48,384 bases of DNA from Methanobacteriota archaeon (lineage in GTDB: Archaea; Thermoplasmatota; Poseidoniia; Poseidoniales; Thalassarchaeaceae). Shown in pieces: positions 26,277 through 34,958 of this stretch; the stretch's first letter is position 1, and every line of letters starts with the position of its first letter. The stretch spans positions 7,583-55,966 of the forward strand of contig PBSO01000017.1 of assembly GCA_002726275.1 (NCBI GenBank). Direction: 5' to 3'. Made by a program: the position numbers and the translations under genes. Under the pieces are notes generated by a model. It saw nothing but the letters and a program-made list of their open reading frames with translations. It did not search any database and was not told the DNA's origin.

Positions 26277-28254
26277 CACTGTCACATTCAGAGCATGAAA
26301 TCCTTAGGGGCCTCACATCCGAATCAACTGAGATAGAATTGCCACAGGATGGACAACTCACCCTTCCTCCGCCCTTGCTGCTATCTCCTGACCTATCCTC
26401 CTTGGGTGACAGCAATGATATTGGGAAAACTAGTAGAATACTGGAAAAAACCACTCCTAGGACCATCTGCATCGGCAGCCCTAGGAAATATATCGCAAAT
26501 GACAGTAGCCCCATAGTAGCGACAGTTACCATTGTGGGAAACCTCGATCTCCTCCTAGTCATATTAAGTCCAATGCCGATTGCAGCGCAGAGTGCTAAAA
26601 CCATAATTCCAGAGCCGACCAGGACGCTGAACATCGGGTTTCCCGTTGGGGTAAAGGTAATTCTGAAATCTAACTCTAGGTCAAGCTCCTCCTGATTTAC
26701 TGAAATTGTCTCTTGCACAATCCACCTCCTATGAGAGTACTCCAGGCCTTCTGACGAGACCACCCCTATGTCATGAAGCATTGAACCGGTTAGCTCAACA
26801 CTCAGGCTTATGGATGTCCAGTATTCCTCCAAAGAAGGGCGGACGAAGTCCTCTACCAATAATTGACGCTCCCCTTCGCCCATCAAATAAGATGTCGAGA
26901 TTGTAATAACTATGGAATCTGAGCTGAACCCTCTTGTTCCGCCCATGTCGATGTTAATGTCAGTGGGGCCCAAGTCTATCGGATCGACCCCTAGAATCGA
27001 CTCTGACTCTATGAACATCCCATTGGAAAGGAAAGATCGCATGTCCGAAGTCGAACCTGTGAGATACCCCGTTAGAGCAACCAGTTCAGAATCATCCACC
27101 ATCCCATTGTTGTAGTCAGACTGTGGTATTGAGCTAGAGTAAGACTTCAGGTTTCTCCACCAACTACTGGATTCTAGACTAGAATTCCCTATGTTGTCTA
27201 ACCCCCACCTCATCCATTGAGACATCGAACCTCCAAATTCAATTGTTACATCCTTTTCCATTCTGTCTCCCTTCCAATCGGCAGAAACCGACAATGACAG
27301 ATCAGTTCCACCTGTCCTCAATGGCTCGTTAGCCGGATACCATGTCCCGCTTCCTCCGCCATCTTCCCCCACGGTAATGGTGTGTGTCATATTTGCTTCA
27401 ATTACGAGCCCTTCCTGTGGCTCAAGGTGGAAGTCAACACGGAATGTCCCTCCCTCCGTACCCTCGGGTATGCTCCAAACAAATGTGACTTCGACACCAT
27501 CCTCTACAGGGGTGGCAACCGGCTTCTCACTTACTGCAGAGTTTTGCACAGTGATCCCTCCGGACGAGGCAGTCCACATCCTGTCTTCAAAACCAGAAGA
27601 AAGAAGAATCGGGAAATATACTAGTGTCCCACTCACACTGGCATCCCTCATATGAATTTCAACCAGGGGTAGCTTCACATTGATACTAGATTTCTTGTCA
27701 TCAGAGCCCCAAACAAAGGTCACACCAGCGTTATCACCCGGTTGATTGAAACCAAGTAGTTGGACAATCAATGTGATTTCCACCAAGTCCCCCTCATTGA
27801 CCTCACCCGATTCAACATCAACCATGATCTGGATATCGCCTTCACCGGTTATGTACGGATTGAGTCCATCAGAACTTCCTTGGTAGAATGAACCTCCAAT
27901 TCTGACCTCTAGAGTTGCATTGATATTCACCCCCACTGCACCTTGAACCTCATATGGCATTGAGAACTCCCATGTAGAGTCTGGATGGCTTCCTTCAGAG
28001 CCCCAAACTACCCCCCACTTTCCAACTTCTATGGGCTGGAAAACTTGAGTCACCAATGTGGAGTCAGTTTCATCAAGATCGGAATCAAAGGGGGACAGAG
28101 TCCCGATGTCTGCCTCACCGAGCAAATACAACTCGAAGCCACCAGAGTTACAGCAGGCCGTCTGCTGTCCCGAGACTTGCGTGATGGGAGACAGTATGGT
28201 CAAAACCAAAGTCACACACAGAAGAAATGCATGACGACTCCGCCCCTCGTCCAT
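26260..28254 (-). CDS. Exported membrane protein with multi-pass C-terminus and cytoplasmic zinc ribbon
   Basis: 664 residues. Signal peptide (MDEGRSRHAFLLCVTLVLTILSPITQVSG), then a large beta-rich ectodomain with Ig-like stretches ('VEITLIVQLLGFNQPGDNAGVTF', 'GGTFRVDFHLEPQEG'). Three or so transmembrane helices at about 525-605 ('VLVGSGIMVLALCAAIGIGL', 'MVTVATMGLLSFAIYFLGL', 'MVLGVVFSSILLVFPISLL') are followed by a C-terminal zinc ribbon with two CxxC pairs (CPSCGN...CSECDS). An odd number of helices after the ectodomain would put the ribbon in the cytoplasm. Function unknown. A gtttag element about 22-30 nt upstream of the start could be its TATA box. It overlaps the DHH-like gene at the 3' end. 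Confidence 0.72.
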   Translation of the reverse strand: MDEGRSRHAFLLCVTLVLTILSPITQVSGQQTACCNSGGFELYLLGEADIGTLSPFDSDLDETDSTLVTQVFQPIEVGKWGVVWGSEGSHPDSTWEFSMPYEVQGAVGVNINATLEVRIGGSFYQGSSDGLNPYITGEGDIQIMVDVESGEVNEGDLVEITLIVQLLGFNQPGDNAGVTFVWGSDDKKSSINVKLPLVEIHMRDASVSGTLVYFPILLSSGFEDRMWTASSGGITVQNSAVSEKPVATPVEDGVEVTFVWSIPEGTEGGTFRVDFHLEPQEGLVIEANMTHTITVGEDGGGSGTWYPANEPLRTGGTDLSLSVSADWKGDRMEKDVTIEFGGSMSQWMRWGLDNIGNSSLESSSWWRNLKSYSSSIPQSDYNNGMVDDSELVALTGYLTGSTSDMRSFLSNGMFIESESILGVDPIDLGPTDINIDMGGTRGFSSDSIVITISTSYLMGEGERQLLVEDFVRPSLEEYWTSISLSVELTGSMLHDIGVVSSEGLEYSHRRWIVQETISVNQEELDLELDFRITFTPTGNPMFSVLVGSGIMVLALCAAIGIGLNMTRRRSRFPTMVTVATMGLLSFAIYFLGLPMQMVLGVVFSSILLVFPISLLSPKEDRSGDSSKGGGRVSCPSCGNSISVDSDVRPLRISCSECDSVIRIE

Positions 28255-28339
28255 GCACGCACGTCACAACTAAACAACTTGAATACAACCCCTGAAAGGG
28301 CGCCAATAAGGTGAAAATCCCATCTGAAAAGATAAGTCA

Positions 28340-30121
28340 CTACCTGTGTAGCCATCTCAAAACTACAGCCCCATCTCGAGGAATATCATCAATAATCGCA
28401 AAACCAACTCTTTCAAGCTGTATGATCATGCCCTCTGCAAGTTCAAAGTCTTCAATGGCACCCATTACAATATCGATGTCATTCCCCGAAGGAACTTCTA
28501 GAATCGCTTCTCTGGACATTTCAATTGGCAACCAGTGGGCAATTGTGCGCCTATCGGATCTTTCAATGGAAGATAACTTAGCCAATCCGTCAATCATCTC
28601 TACGTCTGCAAAGCCCTTCAGTCTGATACTCGCAATGTCGATATCTTCTTTCTCCAGCAATATTGTTCTAGAGCCAATCAACCAGGTTCTATCCCCAGTA
28701 ACGGTGCCATCGGGGTGCTTTGGGATTGAAATTGAGTTTCCAATGTGTAAATCTCCCTTTTCTGGGAGGCCAAGGCGTACTTCATTCGGACTTCTGATGA
28801 AACTTCGGCGCTCCGTCATCGAGTCTATGATGCTAGAATTCTTGGCCTCTATGCTCTGCATCGGGACAGAGATGTCTTTCTGCGTTAGCCCAAGCTCAAG
28901 CCAGAATTCCCTAATTGCATCAGATGAGAATCCTCTTTTTCTAAGTGCAGAAATTGTCGGAAGTCGTGGATCGTCCCATCCGGAGAATTTCCCCTCCGAA
29001 ATATTGGCCTTCATGCCGGACGTGGAGAAACCACCAAATTCGAGAACTTTGACTCTTCCCCAGTAGAGTGTTTCTGGATATTCCCAGCCAAAGTGTTCGT
29101 AGAGCAGGGTCTGCTTTCTCGTGCTATCCATAAGATCCTTGCCCCTGACTATGTGGGTGACTCCCTGAAGCCGATCCTCGATCGCGCTTTGGAAGTCCAG
29201 AAGTGGCCAGACTTTGTACAAGTCACCTACTAGTGGGTGTGGGGTGTGTTGAATCCTTAATGCCGGCCAGTCCCTAAGGGCGGGATTTGGTAAGTCTAAG
29301 GAAGTCTTCACCCGTACTACTGCTCCACCCTCTGGGGTTTCTCCGGAGATCATGGAATTCCAGTATGTTAAGTTGGACGCAACCTCATTCCCCCTGCAGG
29401 GACATTCATCTTTGTTATCTCTGAGGGATTTAAATTCTTGAGCAGTGCATCGGCAGACATAGCCGAATCCTTCCGAAATCATATTCTCTGCATATTCCAG
29501 ATATACGGGCATTCGGTCACTTGCCCTAATTACCACATCTGCCTTCCTGCCAGTTATCCACTCGTATTCTTCTTCAATTTGAGAATATGCAGAGGGATCA
29601 GGCGGCTTAACCCTTGTATCTGTATCATCAAATCTAAGAACCACCCTGCCTCCATTGATTTTGGCCAATTCGGAGTTAATCACAACCCCTCTGGAATGGC
29701 CAAGTGTCAATGGGCCATTCGGATTGGGTGCAAATCTCAAGGTCACCTCTCCCATCACACTGTTGGGAAGATCCGGTAAGCCAACTCTCTTCTTCTGTTT
29801 CTCCCTATGTAGTGCCTCGGGGTTGGACTCCTCCAGGATTTTCCTTACCGCATCTAAGCCTTCTTCACTAGCTATCCTGTTCGCCTCTTCGACATGAAGT
29901 TGTACTAGCTCCCTTAGCTCCCTAGCTCTGGGCCTTAATTCCTGCATTTCAGATAGAAGTCTTCCAAGAACGCTCCCGTCCTTTCCTTGGCCGTTGTATT
30001 CCACAGAATTCTGTAGGGCGTACTTACGTACTGCCTGGATGACATCCTCACTCCAAGCTCCCGATTCGGACATATTATTCACTGGGTCTCCGATGCCCCT
30101 CTTTGTGATTCCCGTTGTCAC
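28340..30121 (-). CDS. gltX: Glutamyl-tRNA synthetase (archaeal type, class I)
   Basis: 593 residues. Charges tRNA(Glu), and probably also tRNA(Gln) if no GlnRS exists, with glutamate. An N-terminal helical extension of ~120 residues typical of archaeal GluRS/GlnRS precedes the Rossmann fold. The HIGH signature appears as 'PNPNGPLTLGHSRG' (~132-145). 'RFDDTDTRVKPPD' and 'GKDLMDSTRKQ' are conserved pocket motifs, and the KMSKS-equivalent is in 'FSTSGMKANISEGKFSGWDDPRLPT'. A beta-barrel anticodon domain fills the C-terminus. The GTG start (30121) overlaps the rnhB stop as GTGA; an ATG at 30073 (MSESGAW) is the alternative start. Translationally coupled operon: surface protein, rnhB, gltX. Confidence 0.95.
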   Translation of the reverse strand: MTTGITKRGIGDPVNNMSESGAWSEDVIQAVRKYALQNSVEYNGQGKDGSVLGRLLSEMQELRPRARELRELVQLHVEEANRIASEEGLDAVRKILEESNPEALHREKQKKRVGLPDLPNSVMGEVTLRFAPNPNGPLTLGHSRGVVINSELAKINGGRVVLRFDDTDTRVKPPDPSAYSQIEEEYEWITGRKADVVIRASDRMPVYLEYAENMISEGFGYVCRCTAQEFKSLRDNKDECPCRGNEVASNLTYWNSMISGETPEGGAVVRVKTSLDLPNPALRDWPALRIQHTPHPLVGDLYKVWPLLDFQSAIEDRLQGVTHIVRGKDLMDSTRKQTLLYEHFGWEYPETLYWGRVKVLEFGGFSTSGMKANISEGKFSGWDDPRLPTISALRKRGFSSDAIREFWLELGLTQKDISVPMQSIEAKNSSIIDSMTERRSFIRSPNEVRLGLPEKGDLHIGNSISIPKHPDGTVTGDRTWLIGSRTILLEKEDIDIASIRLKGFADVEMIDGLAKLSSIERSDRRTIAHWLPIEMSREAILEVPSGNDIDIVMGAIEDFELAEGMIIQLERVGFAIIDDIPRDGAVVLRWLHR

Positions 30122-30852
30122 TGGTCTTCAAGAGTGGATTGGGAGGTTATTATTCCACCTTCAGAGCGAATTGGAATGGGGGTGCCGTGTAACTCACCCC
30201 AGGCCCTAGAAACGGTTTTCCAACTCCATCTCAAGCATTCGTGGGGTAATGGTCCAGAAACCAGCTCACGTACTGCAATCTTGGTTTTCGGATCTGAAGG
30301 GTATCCTGAACCAATTTCCATTCCTAAACGTTCTGAAAGGCTTGAAACGATTGAATCCCTTTTCACCTTTGCAATGATGCTAGAGGCGCTTGTCACCACA
30401 TCAATCGAATCCATTCGATGCTTAGATTCAATTTTCCATTCTTTCCAGGGTCTTCCCAATTTTCTGGAAAGTCTCTGCCCAAATCTTTCCGCGTTCACGT
30501 CACATGCGTCAACTTTCAGCACTCCTGATGGATGATGGCTTGTTGATATCTCCATTGCCTCCGCAAAAAGCTCCACTTCTAGGCTATTGAGGTCCGAATT
30601 AATGCTGTTGTAGTCTATCCGTGAAGGTTCGCATATTACGACCCCAACCCCCCATCCATGGGATTCCGCGAGTTCGGAGATTCTTGTGTAAATGACATCC
30701 CTTTTCTTCGATGATAGGGTTTTCGAGTCCTTAACCCCAATTTCCTCAAGGATAACCGAGTGTTCAGATGGAATGCATAGTGAACAAACCACGAGTGGGC
30801 CTATCGCTGGACCTCTGCCAGCCTCGTCAATCCCCGCATTCCGGGCACTCAT
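30118..30852 (-). CDS. rnhB: Ribonuclease HII
   Basis: 244 residues. Cleaves the RNA strand of RNA/DNA hybrids and misincorporated ribonucleotides. The N-terminus carries 'GIDEAGRGPAIGPLV', with catalytic Asp9 and Glu10. A further acidic residue of the active site is in 'LKVDACDVN', and the DxxSI-type element is seen as 'VVTSASSIIAKVKRDSIV'. The family length is about 200-240, so it is full length. Its ATG overlaps the stop of the upstream surface-protein gene (ATGA) and its own stop overlaps the gltX start (GTGA), so all three should be expressed together. Confidence 0.95.
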   Translation of the reverse strand: MSARNAGIDEAGRGPAIGPLVVCSLCIPSEHSVILEEIGVKDSKTLSSKKRDVIYTRISELAESHGWGVGVVICEPSRIDYNSINSDLNSLEVELFAEAMEISTSHHPSGVLKVDACDVNAERFGQRLSRKLGRPWKEWKIESKHRMDSIDVVTSASSIIAKVKRDSIVSSLSERLGMEIGSGYPSDPKTKIAVRELVSGPLPHECLRWSWKTVSRAWGELHGTPIPIRSEGGIITSQSTLEDQ

Positions 30853-32939
30853 ATCTCCAAGTCAAATCCAGACGGGCTTTCATCCTCACTGCTAGATTTT
30901 CTATCGTTGCCAACTTCCATTGGTTCATCGAGCATTTCGTTATCGGGATGCAAATCATCTGTCTCGGAAATCACATCTGCAATTCTAATTGCCTCATTTA
31001 TGTCATCTTCAGTCTGTGCAATATCTAGAATCTCACTAGCTTTGCTTATCACATGTTCTTCGGGGGACGTTCTTGGTTGCTCCGAAAAACCTCCCGATTT
31101 TTCCATGAAACCCCTCTTGAATTCAGATTGTGACTGCAAAGGGCTCTCGATTAAATCGACCCCCTCAACTTCACCCTTCTTGAATCTGGAAATCCAGTCT
31201 TCCGCGTTCTCCGTTTTTGCCGCATCATCACCTTTTGATGCATTTCTTTCACTCATCCTGACTGAAACCGCATTAATCACGCCAATCGTCCCAATTACTA
31301 CGACTATTATGGTCAAAGAAATTTCCAGCCATTCATTCATCCATTTGATAATTGTTTCACGTATGCCATCATTTTTCTCCCTTGGCTCAATAATTTCCTC
31401 ACCTGGAATCATTGCTGAATCTGTTCCGGTGAATGCAATCTGTGGATCCCTAACTGATCTGACCTCTATGGTCATTAGTGCCTGTGTTTCAACTGGTGCA
31501 ACGTCCGGGACAATCATCCATGCACTGAATGTCACAGTTTCTCCCGGCTGAACATTCAGTATCTCAAAAGATCTTGAACCCCCTGAAATAGAATCAATGT
31601 TGGAACCATCAGGCGGAATAAATGAGAATTCTGTTACAATGTTAGAATCGAGATTTGCAGTTATCCCATCAGGACCATTTCCCGAATTAGTCATTATCCA
31701 CGTCGAAGTTAGATTATTCTCTCCGATAATCTCTGAAGTTGCCATTTCCAGAATCCATGCATGTAGGTCGCCCGAAACAACCCCGAATGAAATGTAGCCA
31801 GGAGACCAATCATCTACGAATAATTGGATCGAGACATTAGCTGTCCGTCCAGAGATTGTCCCATCAGCAATAGTAACATTCACAGAAATGCCTCCCAATA
31901 CCTGCCCTGATTCGAGATCAATGTGATTACTCTCAATTTCCACATTTATCCATTCTTCGACTCCCAACATTTTGAGTTCGTATGAGGAATCAACATCTCC
32001 AGTGTTAGTGACTTCCAATGTGACTCCACAATCATCTCCCGGACTGGTTTCGATGCCAGAACACCCATCACTGGCCATTTCTATTGAACCGCCAACTCTC
32101 GGAACAATGTTCACACTCTGGATCGTTGTAGAAATAATGCCCGGAGAAGCTTCGCTCCAAACTCGGGCCTCGAATAGAAGGGAACTATCAATTTCCGAAG
32201 GGGAATCAATCTGAATACGCGCTTCGACAGTCCCATTTGGGGCTACATTTTCTAGTTGCCATCTATCAATTATCGACGCACTCCAACCTTCATATTCGAA
32301 GAATAAATTCGACTGCCCCACTGGTTGTGAATCGGCATCTAGGGGAATTATCTCCATAATCAGGTCCCTCCAAGAATTTCCTTCATTCCTTAGAGTAATC
32401 TCGAAAATATCTGTACTCCCTGGCTCAATGGATGAGACTCCACCACCTTCTATGATACTGGCTCCGTCATAGAAACCATACCTCAGAGAGAAGTTGTACC
32501 AGTCTGAGGATTGATTTTCTAGTGACTGCGCTTTCATTGAGAATTGATGAAGTGACTCGGATAGTGGAAGGCCCCCGGAAACCGATGGAGCCTCGATTGA
32601 GTATCCCGTCCATTCAGTGGCCCCTGCTGGCAAATCAAATTCATGCCCCACAGAAGGCAACTCTTGATTTGCCCAGGATATGTTCCAACCATCCGGTCCA
32701 GTAATCGAGATAATTGCACTATCAAAGAAATCCTCGTTATTGGTGAAATTGACATTAATTCCGATGGTGGAACCAGGTCCTATGTCAAAAATAGAACCAG
32801 ACTCAACCCCAAAAGTAGTCCCTCCCTCTGCTTGAGCTTCTTGTGCGTGAGCACTAATGGGGATTACTAGTGCAATCAGCACTATTAGAGTGATAGCCGC
32901 CCATCTCACAAACAACCTGTGAATGTAGGGTGATTTCAT
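30849..32939 (-). CDS. C-terminally anchored surface protein with NEW3/CARDB-like Ig repeats
   Basis: 696 residues from ATG 32939 (MKSPYIHRLFVRWAAIT, a good signal peptide with cleavage near AHA-QE). That ATG lies about 22 nt after a TATA-like cgtaataca; another ATG at 32951 would add four residues. The ectodomain is a series of Ig-like folds with the NEW3 pattern ('NFTNNEDFFDSAIISITGPDGW', 'TNTGDVDSSYELKMLGVEEW', 'TNSGNGPDGI'). One transmembrane helix sits at about 535-560 ('ISLTIIVVVIGTIGVINAV'). The cytoplasmic tail of ~135 residues is acidic, with 'AEDWISRFKKGEVEGVDLIESP' and no known domain. First gene of an operon with rnhB and gltX, an unexpected partnership between surface and information genes. 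Confidence 0.78.
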   Translation of the reverse strand: MKSPYIHRLFVRWAAITLIVLIALVIPISAHAQEAQAEGGTTFGVESGSIFDIGPGSTIGINVNFTNNEDFFDSAIISITGPDGWNISWANQELPSVGHEFDLPAGATEWTGYSIEAPSVSGGLPLSESLHQFSMKAQSLENQSSDWYNFSLRYGFYDGASIIEGGGVSSIEPGSTDIFEITLRNEGNSWRDLIMEIIPLDADSQPVGQSNLFFEYEGWSASIIDRWQLENVAPNGTVEARIQIDSPSEIDSSLLFEARVWSEASPGIISTTIQSVNIVPRVGGSIEMASDGCSGIETSPGDDCGVTLEVTNTGDVDSSYELKMLGVEEWINVEIESNHIDLESGQVLGGISVNVTIADGTISGRTANVSIQLFVDDWSPGYISFGVVSGDLHAWILEMATSEIIGENNLTSTWIMTNSGNGPDGITANLDSNIVTEFSFIPPDGSNIDSISGGSRSFEILNVQPGETVTFSAWMIVPDVAPVETQALMTIEVRSVRDPQIAFTGTDSAMIPGEEIIEPREKNDGIRETIIKWMNEWLEISLTIIVVVIGTIGVINAVSVRMSERNASKGDDAAKTENAEDWISRFKKGEVEGVDLIESPLQSQSEFKRGFMEKSGGFSEQPRTSPEEHVISKASEILDIAQTEDDINEAIRIADVISETDDLHPDNEMLDEPMEVGNDRKSSSEDESPSGFDLEI

Positions 32940-32999
32940 TCCTGCCCCCATATGGGTGTATTACGGAGCATTCATGAGGTTGGGCTCTGTTCGCCAGTC

Positions 33000-33185
33000 A
33001 TGACACCGGTATGGCCCTTCTCTAGAAAGAAGCCCCAACCGCCCAAGGCAAAGCCTGTCCAGGAGAAGCCTGTCATCAACTATGAGCGTCAGTCGGAAGA
33101 CGGCCAAAAGAGCAAGTTGGAAGACAGAAGCCACCTCGAAGATCAGAACTTCCTTGATGCGATGGAACTTCTGGATGAGAAATAG
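33000..33185 (+). CDS. Small basic/charged protein of unknown function
   Basis: 61 residues from ATG 33000 (MTPVWPFSRKKPQPP); an upstream ATG at 32952 gives 77 residues. The N-terminal 'VWPFSRKKPQPPKAKP' is basic and Pro-rich. The C-terminal 'LEDQNFLDAMELLDEK' is acidic and helical. It is divergent from the NEW3-type surface-protein gene and converges on pheT with only 9 bp between stops. No family recognised. The clean composition shift and tight fit between neighbours suggest a real gene. Confidence 0.5.
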   Translation: MTPVWPFSRKKPQPPKAKPVQEKPVINYERQSEDGQKSKLEDRSHLEDQNFLDAMELLDEK

Positions 33186-33194
33186 TATTGCACC

Positions 33195-34949
33195 TTAGAG
33201 AACTGGATCCGGTATTAGACTGGCCAGTTTTTCCACATCGAATTCACCGGCTTGAATTGGGGACCTAAGTCCAAACTCGGAGGAAACATGAGGGTCTACT
33301 TCTCCAAACTGCCCCACTTCTTCACCACCAATCAAAATCTTAGCTCCCCTGCCAAATATCCACGGCCCCTCGCCATCCCTTAGGGGGGCGAACTCAATAT
33401 TATCGAATTCACATCCCAGGTCTCTTATTAGTGCCTGAGAAATCCCCTTTGCGGCAGTGAAGCCACTTCCGACTTCGGCACAGGCCCATGATGCCCTTGT
33501 CCCATTCTTCGAATTGTGAACTACTTCTCCGAGCTCGTAAACCCTTTGAGGTAACTCATGATGCCTATTTGATGATAACAGCTTCAGAAGAGATGGCAGA
33601 ATGAACTGACGCATCAATGTGTGGTCCATCGTTATTGGATTCGATATTTCCGATGGGTTTCCAATTTTTTCCCACCTCATTGTTTCAAATTGGTCCCTTT
33701 CGTTGGAAAGTGTGAGACTTTGAGTTTCCTGTAGCCCAACTGACCTAAAACTGGATCTAATCCTACGTTTGATGTGAGAGGATGGAAGTGGGACGGCGTC
33801 GATGTGCACAGAAGATAACTTTTCAGGAAGATTCCCATATCCGAATCCAATTGCTATGTCTTCAATAATATCAACGGGATGCATGATGTCGCTCCGCCAT
33901 CTCGGCATGGAAACAATGTGTTCCATTTCCCCGACTACGCAGTCCGACCACCTTTCCGCCCTTTCGGAACCATCCGTCACCGTCCGCGTCTCAATTAGTT
34001 CCCCGCCCATCCTCGAAATGGCATTGGAAATCTCAGATTCATCAATATCGATCCCAAGTATCGCCTTGACAAGCCTACTTGGGACCCGGTGTATCCTGTC
34101 ATCGAAGTTTGGAGTTGTTGAAACCTCCCCGTTCCATCCAGATATCTCCACACTTTCCACCTTTCCACCCAATTCTGAAAGAGATAGGCACACCAGGAGC
34201 AGGCATGTTTCACACGCACGCTCATCTGTTCCAGTAACGTCGATGAAGAAGTCTGTTGTGCCTTCTCTGACTGTGGTGTGTTCACCATTAATTATTGGGG
34301 GGAAAGAGAGAATCTCATCATTAGAATCAAGTATGACTGGAAAATGATCCATTGAATCCATGAGGTGGGCATATTCAATTCCCTTTGGATGCTCAGAAAG
34401 TACCTCGGAAATACACATCTTTCTATCTGATGACAGGGGCGTGAATGAGAAACTATCCTCCACAGTTTCATATCTGAAGGGGGCCTTAAGTCTAGACAAA
34501 TCGTGAACCCCTATTGATGAAAGAGACCTTCTTCTCCCAAGGGTTAGGTGCAACTTCTCTTGATGGTCCATCAGAGACTGGATAAATGCGTCCCTTTCCG
34601 ATTGATCTTTTCCTGTATCAACGCCTCTCACTACAGCAGCCATAATTACCGGCCTGACTTCTTTCAATGAACTATCGACATCGATTCTTATTCCACTCTT
34701 TGTGACTTCTACTTTGTTTACAGTGTCATGGGAGCCCAAGAATGATCTAACTGCTCTAGCCATAGTTTCATGACTGAGTAGATCAGGCCTATCGGGAAAT
34801 ACCTCAATTTCTATTTCCGCCTTATCAAAATCTTCCACGGGGCATCCAATTTCAGGAAGCAAATCAGGCCATTTACCACTCTCATGTTTGAAATTGTTGA
34901 TACTTTGGATCCTATTCAATATTGAGTGCTGGAGATTTATTGTTGGCAC
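33195..34949 (-). CDS. pheT: Phenylalanyl-tRNA synthetase beta subunit
   Basis: 584 residues, the archaeal length. Pairs with PheS to charge tRNA(Phe). Recognisable parts: the N-terminal B1 region with 'FDKAEIEIEVFPDRPDLLSHE'; the B3/4 editing domain around 150-290; the B5 domain with 'DRIHRVPSRLVKAILGIDIDESEISNAISRMGGEL'; and 'SDIMHPVDIIEDIAIGFGYGNLP', the hallmark of the beta subunit. The catalytic-like module follows to the end. The GTG start is preceded by GAGGTGG, which overlaps the stop of the upstream GltS-like gene, so the two are translationally coupled. pheS is not in the window, an unusual separation. Confidence 0.94.
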   Translation of the reverse strand: MPTINLQHSILNRIQSINNFKHESGKWPDLLPEIGCPVEDFDKAEIEIEVFPDRPDLLSHETMARAVRSFLGSHDTVNKVEVTKSGIRIDVDSSLKEVRPVIMAAVVRGVDTGKDQSERDAFIQSLMDHQEKLHLTLGRRRSLSSIGVHDLSRLKAPFRYETVEDSFSFTPLSSDRKMCISEVLSEHPKGIEYAHLMDSMDHFPVILDSNDEILSFPPIINGEHTTVREGTTDFFIDVTGTDERACETCLLLVCLSLSELGGKVESVEISGWNGEVSTTPNFDDRIHRVPSRLVKAILGIDIDESEISNAISRMGGELIETRTVTDGSERAERWSDCVVGEMEHIVSMPRWRSDIMHPVDIIEDIAIGFGYGNLPEKLSSVHIDAVPLPSSHIKRRIRSSFRSVGLQETQSLTLSNERDQFETMRWEKIGNPSEISNPITMDHTLMRQFILPSLLKLLSSNRHHELPQRVYELGEVVHNSKNGTRASWACAEVGSGFTAAKGISQALIRDLGCEFDNIEFAPLRDGEGPWIFGRGAKILIGGEEVGQFGEVDPHVSSEFGLRSPIQAGEFDVEKLASLIPDPVL

Positions 34950-34958
34950 AAATCCACC

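Noticed and set aside
28311-29066. 251-aa plus-strand open frame
   Set aside because: Lies entirely opposite gltX, has Ser/Ile-rich low-complexity composition typical of an antisense shadow, and shows no domain.
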